Shown here in pieces: positions 1 through 5,374 of a stretch of 12,142 nucleotides of DNA. Position 1 is the first letter of the stretch; each line of letters opens with the position of its first letter. Source of the stretch: Bacteroidota bacterium (GTDB lineage Bacteria; Bacteroidota; Bacteroidia; UKL13-3); contig RGVD01000060.1 in assembly GCA_010027395.1 (NCBI GenBank), positions 1-12,142 on the forward strand. Reading direction: 5' to 3'. The position numbers and the translations under genes are program-made. Below the pieces are notes generated by a model. That model saw only the letters and a program-made list of their open reading frames with translations, was not told the DNA's origin and searched no databases.

Positions 1-239
1 TCGTTTAAATGTATATAAATTATCTGGTGACCTTTTGATTGTAGTGATTTAGCGAAGTTTTGCATGGCTGCAAAAAAGCCAATAAGCTTTTGAATGTGGT
101 GCTGCGCATAATCGGTTTCGCTTCGTATTTCCATGAACACATAGCTCACTGACTCATCCACAGTTTTGAACCAACTATGGTTTATGTTGAGTTGATCACC
201 CAATAGTAGTCGTAATATTTTTTGATGCTTTGTGGTCAT
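1..239 (-). CDS. FeS-BCP/CryPro-type (6-4) photolyase, N-terminal part (runs off left edge)
   Basis: This is the first 79 codons of an open frame with no stop before the window edge; the rest lies to the left. The translation begins MTTKHQKILRLLLGDQLN and continues with MEIRSETDY, then HHIQKLIGFFAAMQNFAKSL and GHQIIYIHLND. This is the characteristic N-terminus of the deoxyribodipyrimidine photolyase-related family (DPRP, COG3046), the bacterial FeS-BCP/CryPro group. Characterised members bind FAD, a lumazine-type antenna and a [4Fe-4S] cluster and repair (6-4) photoproducts. The visible part is the antenna-binding N-terminal domain; the FAD site and the cluster cysteines are outside the window. 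Its ATG overlaps the stop of the DUF2256 gene (ATGA), so the two are probably translationally coupled as the last visible genes of the operon. The family call is firm; repair versus photoreceptor function cannot be decided from this fragment. Confidence 0.88.
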   Translation of the reverse strand, partial: MTTKHQKILRLLLGDQLNINHSWFKTVDESVSYVFMEIRSETDYAQHHIQKLIGFFAAMQNFAKSLQSKGHQIIYIHLN

Positions 240-379
240 ATGTTTTTATTATTTCTACACCTATCACTGCAATATTTTACTTCGTTCCAATTCTTTTCCC
301 ATTTCTTTCTCCAAGTAAATGGTTTATTGCATGCAAAACAAATTTTAACAGGCAAATTTTCTTTTTTTACACCTTTCAT
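236..379 (-). CDS. DUF2256 zinc-ribbon-like small protein (47 aa)
   Basis: A short complete gene lies between the DUF2071 gene and the truncated photolyase. The 47-residue product begins MKGVKKENLPVKICFACNKP and has four cysteines, C14-x2-C17 and C37-x3-C41, around a conserved FTWRKKWEKNW core (residues 21-31). This matches the DUF2256 family of about 45-60 residues, whose members are very often encoded next to photolyases or cryptochromes (from memory, not searched). The cysteine pattern suggests one bound zinc; the many Lys, Arg and Trp residues would suit nucleic-acid or protein binding. No function is established. It starts 11 bases after the DUF2071 stop, and its TGA overlaps the downstream ATG. 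Conserved residues, small size and tight packing argue that it is real. Confidence 0.9.
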   Translation of the reverse strand: MKGVKKENLPVKICFACNKPFTWRKKWEKNWNEVKYCSDRCRNNKNI

Positions 380-390
380 TCAAATAGATT

Positions 391-1104
391 TTAAAAGCTT
401 ACTCGTTTCCAATCAACGCTAATGTCAGAGCCTTCTGCTAACATTACAGAGTGTGGTTTAGTATGGTTTAATATCTCAAAGTCGTTACCATAAAAAGCAG
501 CAAAATCGCAATCAATTTCATGGTGCTTAATGGCGTTAATTTCCCAGCTTGGATGATTTATTTTGTATTCAATACTATGCTGCTCGTTAACTTTTGTATA
601 ACCATAGTAATGCTCAAAAATAAATTCTTCAATGCTACCTGTTTCCATTTTATTTTTGGTGACAGATGCTTCTATCTTCATACTATTCCATTTCGATTGA
701 ACTTTCCATTGGTATTGTATTTCTTTTATATGGTTATTAGATGCCCATTTGTGTTTGGTAGGAATGGCTGTATAATGTTCTTTATAAAGTTTGTTGGCTA
801 CCCATGCTACTATTTTATTAGGTACCGTTTCATTGATAAAAACTACACCACGCCTTGTTTCATTATCCACTTTTCGTATTACATAAAAGCGAAGATTTAC
901 TTCTTCAAAAGTTCCCATAAAGGGTATGGGTATACTAAAAATGTTGCTATCCTTAAATAAAAAACCAACCAAGCTTATATATACTTTTCCATTGTAATAG
1001 TCAAACTCAACACCTTTTGGCAAATAGGGCAACAGCAAATCTGGCTCTATTTCATAGTTTACCATGATTAAATTTTGCCACTGCGCCTTTAAAAATGTTC
1101 TCAT
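391..1104 (-). CDS. DUF2071 / YqjF-like protein
   Basis: The 237-residue protein belongs to the DUF2071 (YqjF, COG3361) family, recognisable from the N-terminal pattern W-Q-N-L-x-M-x-N-Y-x-I-x-P then L-L-P-Y-L-P-x-G (residues 9-31). The segments YISLVGFLF and EEVNLRFYVI follow, then a C-terminal stretch with HSVMLAEGSDISV near residues 218-230. Family members are about 220-250 residues, so it is full length. No signal peptide or membrane segment is seen, so it is probably cytosolic. The fold has been linked to acetoacetate decarboxylase-like proteins, but I know of no proven reaction. Its ATG overlaps the TGA of the upstream photolyase by four bases, implying translational coupling. Its place inside a photolyase operon is the best clue to its role. 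Confidence 0.82.
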   Translation of the reverse strand: MRTFLKAQWQNLIMVNYEIEPDLLLPYLPKGVEFDYYNGKVYISLVGFLFKDSNIFSIPIPFMGTFEEVNLRFYVIRKVDNETRRGVVFINETVPNKIVAWVANKLYKEHYTAIPTKHKWASNNHIKEIQYQWKVQSKWNSMKIEASVTKNKMETGSIEEFIFEHYYGYTKVNEQHSIEYKINHPSWEINAIKHHEIDCDFAAFYGNDFEILNHTKPHSVMLAEGSDISVDWKRVSF

Positions 1105-2624
1105 AGTAAATGGGTTTGTTGGTTCTGCTTTTTGCTTTGCTTCTTTTTTGTTAAATGTGATTTCGGGTTATTTACATGTTTGGCTAAAATGCGTTTCCCT
1201 TCGTGTTTTACCTCTTCATTGTTCCTAAAACTCCACACTATATCACTTGCTTGTTTTCTTGTATATTCTAAGTCAACAATAGGAGCTGGATAATGTTTTC
1301 CTATTTCGCATTCATACAATTGTTGTTCAATTATACTAAGCTTATGTGGCTCATGAATAAGATCTGCAGGAATCTTATTGAGCTCAGGAACCCATTGTTT
1401 TATAAATAGGCCATCTGTATCATGGTCTTCCGAATTTTTAATCGGATTATATATTCTAATGGTATTAATACCCGTTGTGCCGCTTTGCATTTGTAGTTGA
1501 GGGTAATGTATACCCGGTTCATAATCTAAAAATTGGCGAGCTAAAAAATGCAATTCACGCCAATCTTGCCATAGGTTAAAAACAAAAAAAGAAACCACCA
1601 TCGCTCGCATCCTAAAATTAATATAACCCGTTGCCACCAAACAACGCATGCAAGCATCTACAATAGGAATACCCGTTTGTCCATTTTGCCAAGCGCTTAT
1701 ATAGGCTTCATTCTTGGGCTTTGTTAGTTGGTTATAGGCACGGTTTATATTTTCTATTTCATACCTACATTCATCTTCAAATTTTTGAATAAAATGACAA
1801 TGCCAATGAAGTCTCGAAATAAAATTGGCTATTGCCCTTTTGTTGGGAGAGCTGTTATAATGTTGTCTGGTATATTGGTAAACCATGCGCATACTAATAT
1901 TTCCATACGTTAAATAAGGCGACAAGCGGCTGCAACCTGTTCTGCTTAATAGTGGCTTACTAATATGTTTACTATAGTTAACATGACGTTCTTTTATAAA
2001 ATTATCCAAATAGCGCCAAGCCCAATATTCACCACCTTCCTGAAAGTTTTTATTTCGTGTGGTAATTTCTGAATCTAGTTCTGGTCCTATTATGAATGAA
2101 TAAGTTTTACTATCTAATCGAACAAAATTCCAATTCTGTTCATCTACAATTTTGGGTGAGGCTGTCATTTGTGCCTCCCACATTTTCTCCCAAAGCTTGC
2201 GTGTTTTTAACCTTCTTACAACCCCATTAGTCTGGTATTCTTGCCAACTTATATGATGACTTTTGAAGAGATTTTTCATGGCTTTATCTCTTTCATAGGT
2301 GAGACCATTACCAATTTCTTCTGATGAGAAAATACTTTGTATAGCATAGTGCTGAATGAGTGTTTCAAAAACAATTTGAGCCTCATTGTGAAAAATGAAA
2401 ATCTCTGCCTGATGCTTTTTCAACTTCTCATTCATTTCCTTCAGTGATTCATAAACAAATCGCCAATGTCTTACATCGCTATCATGATAGCTCATAACCG
2501 ATGGTTCAAAAATGTATACTAATAACAATGGAAGACCTGATTGTTGCGCAAAATATAAAGGCTCATGGTCTGTAAAACGCAGGTCGCGTTTAAACCAAAC
2601 AATGTTTATCTTTTGCTTTTCCAT
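1101..2624 (-). CDS. Photolyase/cryptochrome family flavoprotein (COG0415)
   Basis: This 507-residue FAD enzyme presumably uses light to split UV-induced pyrimidine dimers. The N-terminal antenna-type Rossmann domain starts INIVWFKRDLRFTDHEPL (6-23). The FAD-binding helical domain includes CSRLSPYLTYGNIS (231-244), the R-L-H-W-H segment (271-275), GIPIVDACMR (318-327) and INTIRIYNP (386-394). Aligned on the DWRE (354-357) and FLDYEPG (365-371) motifs, E. coli W359 corresponds to W355. The position of W382 is Leu377, W384 is Met379, and W306 falls at Lys302, so the usual tryptophan triad is not preserved. This sequence type (GIHYPQLQMQSGTTG at 371-385) seems to be a recognisable sublineage. 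The C-terminus is a Lys/Gln-rich tail (about 488-507). It starts 8 bases after the flavin reductase and overlaps DUF2071 by ATGA. Lesion specificity, or a signalling role, is unresolved. Confidence 0.9.
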   Translation of the reverse strand: MEKQKINIVWFKRDLRFTDHEPLYFAQQSGLPLLLVYIFEPSVMSYHDSDVRHWRFVYESLKEMNEKLKKHQAEIFIFHNEAQIVFETLIQHYAIQSIFSSEEIGNGLTYERDKAMKNLFKSHHISWQEYQTNGVVRRLKTRKLWEKMWEAQMTASPKIVDEQNWNFVRLDSKTYSFIIGPELDSEITTRNKNFQEGGEYWAWRYLDNFIKERHVNYSKHISKPLLSRTGCSRLSPYLTYGNISMRMVYQYTRQHYNSSPNKRAIANFISRLHWHCHFIQKFEDECRYEIENINRAYNQLTKPKNEAYISAWQNGQTGIPIVDACMRCLVATGYINFRMRAMVVSFFVFNLWQDWRELHFLARQFLDYEPGIHYPQLQMQSGTTGINTIRIYNPIKNSEDHDTDGLFIKQWVPELNKIPADLIHEPHKLSIIEQQLYECEIGKHYPAPIVDLEYTRKQASDIVWSFRNNEEVKHEGKRILAKHVNNPKSHLTKKKQSKKQNQQTHLL

Positions 2625-2632
2625 GCTTGTAA

Positions 2633-3274
2633 TTAGTTTAATTCTTCAGGTAGTGTATCCGTCTTGGCATAACTAAGTCTTGATAATAATTTTGTGCTGT
2701 GGTATCCGTCTAATCCTGAAATAGCAATGGTTTCGGCCTTCTCTATATCTATGCCACCATGTGACAAAAGGCAATCTTCTGGAATCATAATCTCTTCAAT
2801 TTTACCTATAATCAGTATGGTATCATTTATTTTTAATTCATGCTTTTCAGCAAAGCTAAGTCCATACTTGATATGGCTTTCTTTTACATAGGGAGCTTTA
2901 ATCAAATCAGTATATTCTTCTGTAAGGCCTGTAGCTTCAAACTCTGATACGTCCATAGGATAGCGAGCTGAGGTTTGATGGGCACGAACATATGTGTCTT
3001 TATTGACATGGTTAATAGTGAAAAATTCCGTTTCTAAGATATTATCTAAAGTATGTCTTTCCGCGCTATCAGGTCGGCTGATAAAACCCACCAAAGCGGG
3101 GTTTGCACCAAGGTGAAATACCGAATTGAAAATAGCTAAGTTTGTCTTTCCCTTAGTGTCTATTGTTCCAATTAATGAGGCAGTTTTAAAGCCATGCAAA
3201 GAGTTTATGAAGGCGGCCCTATTGCGGCTTTCCATTTGCAAAATGTCTTTTTCCGAAAAATGAGTAGTCTTCAA
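2633..3274 (-). CDS. Flavin reductase-like FMN-binding split-barrel protein
   Basis: The 213-residue protein belongs to the flavin reductase-like (FMN-binding split-barrel) family. Diagnostic segments are INSLHGFKTASLIGTI (23-38), NLAIFNSVFHLGANPALVGF (45-64) and HTLDNILETEFFTIN (74-88). Members bind FMN and use NAD(P)H to reduce flavin, or pass electrons to a partner. The chosen start is TTG (3274-3272); the first in-frame ATG is codon 14, inside conserved sequence (HFSEKDILQM), and an in-frame TAG lies just upstream, so TTG is the better choice. It is the first gene of the photolyase operon, 8 bases before the photolyase, so it may supply reduced flavin or electrons to the photolyases; this is inference. 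The substrate and preferred flavin cannot be read from the sequence. Confidence 0.85.
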   Translation of the reverse strand: MKTTHFSEKDILQMESRNRAAFINSLHGFKTASLIGTIDTKGKTNLAIFNSVFHLGANPALVGFISRPDSAERHTLDNILETEFFTINHVNKDTYVRAHQTSARYPMDVSEFEATGLTEEYTDLIKAPYVKESHIKYGLSFAEKHELKINDTILIIGKIEEIMIPEDCLLSHGGIDIEKAETIAISGLDGYHSTKLLSRLSYAKTDTLPEELN

Positions 3275-3368
3275 CTCTGATTGATTTACTACCTAACAAC
3301 AAAGAAGCGAAGGAATTGTTGTGAGATTTGAATTTAGTGCATTATTTGTAATGAAGATTTAGGTAAGA

Positions 3369-3385
3369 TGTAACAAATTATTACA
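3369..3385. promoter_or_regulatory. 17-bp near-palindrome, candidate operator for the photolyase operon
   Basis: TGTAACAAATTATTACA is an inverted repeat with 8-base half-sites around one central base; only one of the eight pairs is mismatched, and the outer TGTAA/TTACA arms are perfect. It lies about 85 bases upstream of the flavin reductase TTG start and about 110 bases upstream of the phosphatase ATG. The symmetry suits a dimeric repressor or activator, but no regulator gene lies beside it and A/T-rich DNA yields palindromes by chance. It does not match the TGTACA repeats known for CarH/LitR light regulators. Confidence 0.35.
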
Positions 3386-3432
3386 ATCAAAGATGAAATT
3401 ATGATCTTTATTATTTTATAAAATATCTCAGG

Positions 3433-3465
3433 TTTTGTTTTAGTAATCCATCATACTTAGGTTTC
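3433..3465 (+). promoter_or_regulatory. Predicted Bacteroidota-type promoter of the phosphatase gene
   Basis: TTTTG at 3433-3437 and TAGGTTTC at 3458-3465 are separated by 20 bases. The second element matches the Bacteroidota -7 consensus TAnnTTTG at all fixed positions but the last, and the spacing falls in the expected 19-21 range. Transcription would start around 3470, giving a leader of roughly 20 bases before the ATG at 3493. Confidence 0.45.
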
Positions 3466-3492
3466 CAATTCCCTTTTAATTATCCTTGCCTT

Positions 3493-4296
3493 ATGAATTT
3501 AGAAAGTATTTGTTCTCAAACATGCGCCATAGCTAAGGAAGCAGGTTTATTTATCAAAAAAGAAAGAGAGAGTTTTAATGCAGATGTGGTGGAAGTAAAG
3601 AGCTTCAATCAATTGGTAAGTTATGTAGACAAAACAGCTGAAGAGATATTAGTGGCTGGTTTAAAGAATATTTTTCCTGAAGCAGGTTTTATTACTGAAG
3701 AACAAACCATAGCCACTGAGCAAAAAGAATGGATGTGGGTGATAGACCCCTTGGATGGTACGACCAATTTTATTCATGCCCTACCTGTTTTCAGTGTGAG
3801 TGTGGGTTTGATAAGAAACGGCAAGCCTGTTTTAGGTGCGGTATATGAGGTAAATAGAGAAGAGATGTTTTATGCTTGGCGAAACGGAGGTGCTTGGTTA
3901 AACGGTCAAAGAATATCAGTGAAGCAAAACACCGAACTTGAAAAGTCATTATTGGCCACAGGCTTTCCTTATTATGATTTTAAGGTGATGGATGAATATA
4001 TTAAAGCTTTAAAATACTTGATGGTACATACACAAGGCATGCGCAGAATGGGCAGTGCTGCAGTTGATTTGGCTTATACCGCTTGTGGTAGGTTTGATGG
4101 CTTTTTTGAATATGGCCTTAGCCCTTGGGATATAGCAGGTGGAATATGTTTGATAGAAGAAGCGGGTGGCATCGTTACTACTTTTGATGGCAGTGAGGAT
4201 ACCATATTTAGTAAAAGTATTATTGGTTCATCAAAGGCTTTGTATCCTCAGTTTATGGCTGTGATAAAAGATAGTTTTACTACACCACTGGTTTAA
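3493..4296 (+). CDS. Inositol monophosphatase family phosphatase (SuhB-like)
   Basis: The 267-residue protein has the signatures of the Mg2+-dependent inositol monophosphatase family: the metal ligand region TEE (68-70), WVIDPLDGTTNFIH (82-95) with metal-binding D85 and D88, and SPWDIAGG (210-217) with D213, followed by EEAGG (222-226). All expected catalytic residues are present and the length is normal. Members hydrolyse inositol 1-phosphate or related sugar phosphates (for example 3'-phosphoadenosine 5'-phosphate or fructose 1,6-bisphosphate); the true substrate is not predictable here. It is monocistronic on the plus strand, with its own predicted promoter, and its last 17 bases overlap the end of paaD tail to tail. 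No functional link with either neighbour is evident. Confidence 0.92.
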   Translation: MNLESICSQTCAIAKEAGLFIKKERESFNADVVEVKSFNQLVSYVDKTAEEILVAGLKNIFPEAGFITEEQTIATEQKEWMWVIDPLDGTTNFIHALPVFSVSVGLIRNGKPVLGAVYEVNREEMFYAWRNGGAWLNGQRISVKQNTELEKSLLATGFPYYDFKVMDEYIKALKYLMVHTQGMRRMGSAAVDLAYTACGRFDGFFEYGLSPWDIAGGICLIEEAGGIVTTFDGSEDTIFSKSIIGSSKALYPQFMAVIKDSFTTPLV

Positions 4297-4765
4297 ATTG
4301 CTCAAAGGCTTGCAAACAATTGTTGCAATAATGCATACTACGGCATAGCGTTGGTCCAAAAGGTGTTTTCATTTCGGTATTACTGCTTCCGCAATGCGGA
4401 CAAACACTGATTTCTAATAACTCATTTGTAATCTCTCCATTGTGTTTGGGTGGTGGCGCGAGTCCATGTTTTTTTAGACACAACAAACCTCTTTCTGTAA
4501 GTTTATTGCTATTCCAAGGTGTATCAAATGTGGTTTTAACTTCTATTGTTACTATACCTATTTCCTTCAACCTATCTGAGACCATGCTCTCCATCATTTT
4601 GATAGCAGGACAACCTGTGAATGTGGGAGTCATCTCAACAAACACATTGCTTTCACCTCGTATTTCTACTTTAGTGATAATACCCATGTCCACTATGCTT
4701 AAGGTGGGAATTTCTGGGTCTTTCACCACTTCAAGTGCTTGCCAAATTTCTTTTTCGCTTATCAT
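4280..4765 (-). CDS. paaD: PaaD, phenylacetyl-CoA epoxidase accessory protein
   Basis: The 161-residue protein has the PaaD architecture. An N-terminal MIP18/DUF59 domain carries VVKDPEIPTLSIVDMGI (13-29) and TGCPA (50-54, with C52). A C-terminal zinc-ribbon-like segment carries CPHC (122-125), PFGPTLC (135-141) and CNNC (147-150). PaaD is needed for a functional phenylacetyl-CoA 1,2-epoxidase and is thought to act in maturation or iron-sulfur handling; it is not a catalytic subunit. Here it is separated from paaABC by a marR-emrAB-tolC block. It begins 4 bases after the marR stop on the same strand, so it is probably transcribed from the marR promoter unless an internal one exists within marR. 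Its 3' end overlaps the convergent phosphatase gene by 17 bases. paaE does not follow it. Confidence 0.93.
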   Translation of the reverse strand: MISEKEIWQALEVVKDPEIPTLSIVDMGIITKVEIRGESNVFVEMTPTFTGCPAIKMMESMVSDRLKEIGIVTIEVKTTFDTPWNSNKLTERGLLCLKKHGLAPPPKHNGEITNELLEISVCPHCGSSNTEMKTPFGPTLCRSMHYCNNCLQAFEQFKPVV

Positions 4766-4769
4766 TTTT

Positions 4770-5279
4770 TTAAATGGAATGGGTCAAACTTAGGGTTTTA
4801 TTGTGGGTTTTTAGCTCATGATGCTTAACAATCTTATACATAGAGTCAATCATTACTTTGTAGTTCCTTTCGCCTAAAATATCTATGTATTCAGTTGAAA
4901 GCTCTCCTACACATTTTTTAGTATCAGCTATTAAGTCTTTACCCTTTTGTGTTAAAAATATTAAGGCAGCTCTGGCATCGGTTTCATGTTTCTGAATCTT
5001 AATTAGGTCGTAAGCAAGTAATTCTTTCACTACCTTGCTCATGGCTTGCTTGGTTACCTTAGCTTTTATTGCTATTTCATTATTGGTGCTACCCGTTTCT
5101 GATATGTTCATAATAAAAGGCATATAGGCCATTTTAAAATAATCATAACCGAGTTGGTTCAGTTCTTCATACGCCCAATCATCAAAAAAACGTTTCCACA
5201 TATTAACGAGCCTGCCAATGTTTTTTGGCTCGCTTGCATTAGTGGTTATGCTTGTTTTAATAGATTTTTTGGCTGACAT
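4770..5279 (-). CDS. MarR-family transcriptional regulator of the efflux operon
   Basis: The 169-residue protein is a MarR-type winged-helix regulator. The recognition-helix region is STNNEIAIKAKVTKQAMSKV (64-83), and the wing has D101-x-R103 followed by a conserved LT at 109-110 (DARAALIFLT). I chose the ATG at 5279. An in-frame TTG at 5291 would add four residues, but it lies inside the predicted -7 element (5289-5296), upstream of the expected transcription start. It is divergent from emrA, the classic arrangement for a repressor of a drug-efflux operon released by small, often aromatic, ligands. The intergenic half-sites suggest that it binds there and represses itself. paaD follows after 4 bases. 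The ligand is unknown; phenylacetate-related aromatics are a guess from context. Confidence 0.88.
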   Translation of the reverse strand: MSAKKSIKTSITTNASEPKNIGRLVNMWKRFFDDWAYEELNQLGYDYFKMAYMPFIMNISETGSTNNEIAIKAKVTKQAMSKVVKELLAYDLIKIQKHETDARAALIFLTQKGKDLIADTKKCVGELSTEYIDILGERNYKVMIDSMYKIVKHHELKTHNKTLSLTHSI

Positions 5280-5288
5280 ATTTTCGGA

Positions 5289-5319
5289 CAAATATAATGC
5301 ATAAAAATATAATAGTCAA
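5289..5319 (-). promoter_or_regulatory. Predicted Bacteroidota promoter of marR (and probably paaD)
   Basis: Read on the minus strand, TTG (5319-5317), 20 bases, then TATATTTG (5296-5289) matches the Bacteroidota consensus TTG-N19-21-TAnnTTTG exactly. Transcription would start a few bases before the ATG at 5279, leaving almost no leader. The -33 TTG lies inside the first operator half-site (5314-5319), so a bound regulator would block the promoter. Confidence 0.6.
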
Positions 5320-5341
5320 TTTACTTGACTTTTATAGTCAA
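5314..5341. promoter_or_regulatory. Triple half-site operator between marR and emrA
   Basis: Three 6-base half-sites follow one another: AGTCAA (5314-5319), TTGACT (5325-5330) and AGTCAA (5336-5341), with 5-base spacers TTTAC and TTTAT. Neighbouring half-sites are perfect inverted repeats with an 11-base period, so two overlapping 17-bp palindromes share the middle half-site. The outer copies also form an 8-base direct repeat, ATAGTCAA, 22 bases apart. The position between divergent marR and emrA and the overlap with the marR promoter make it the probable MarR binding site. Confidence 0.65.
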
Positions 5342-5342
5342 C

Positions 5343-5350
5343 TAAGTTTA
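5343..5350 (+). promoter_or_regulatory. Candidate -7 element of the emrAB-tolC operon
   Basis: TAAGTTTA fits TAnnTTTG except at the last base. It lies 24 bases before the emrA ATG and directly after the last operator half-site. The nearest upstream TTG (5325-5327) is only 15 bases away, shorter than the usual 19-21, so this promoter is less certain than that of marR. Confidence 0.35.
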
Positions 5351-5374
5351 CATTCGCGCAATAAAAATTATTTT

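Larger units (their letters stand above)
3275..3492. promoter_or_regulatory. Divergent intergenic promoter region
   Basis: This 218-base A/T-rich space separates the leftward photolyase operon from the rightward inositol-monophosphatase gene and must hold the promoters of both. I see no reading frame of note and no RNA gene. It contains a 17-bp near-palindrome (3369-3385) and a well-matched plus-strand promoter (3433-3465), listed separately. A weak minus-strand -7-like element (CATCTTTG, 3388-3395) lacks a clear -33 partner, so the photolyase operon promoter is not convincingly located. Confidence 0.6.

Noticed and set aside
222..422. 66-codon plus-strand frame at the left side
   Set aside because: It is antisense to the DUF2256 gene and to the end of DUF2071, and is low-complexity Phe-rich.
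520..960. 146-codon plus-strand reading frame opposite DUF2071
   Set aside because: Its translation is a Phe/Tyr/Ile-rich mirror of the minus-strand gene with no family likeness; the minus frame is clearly coding.
3275..3492. FMN riboswitch or other structured leader before the flavin reductase
   Set aside because: No conserved riboswitch core or multi-stem G+C-rich structure is visible in this A/T-rich stretch.
4440..4793. 117-codon plus-strand frame opposite paaD
   Set aside because: It is a shadow of paaD, whose motifs and zinc cysteines are intact.
5297..5374. Upstream ATG start for emrA adding 26 residues
   Set aside because: The extra residues lie on the operator and promoter, do not resemble EmrA N-termini, and would put the start a few bases from marR. 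The ATG at 5375 gives the usual Lys-rich tail and membrane anchor.
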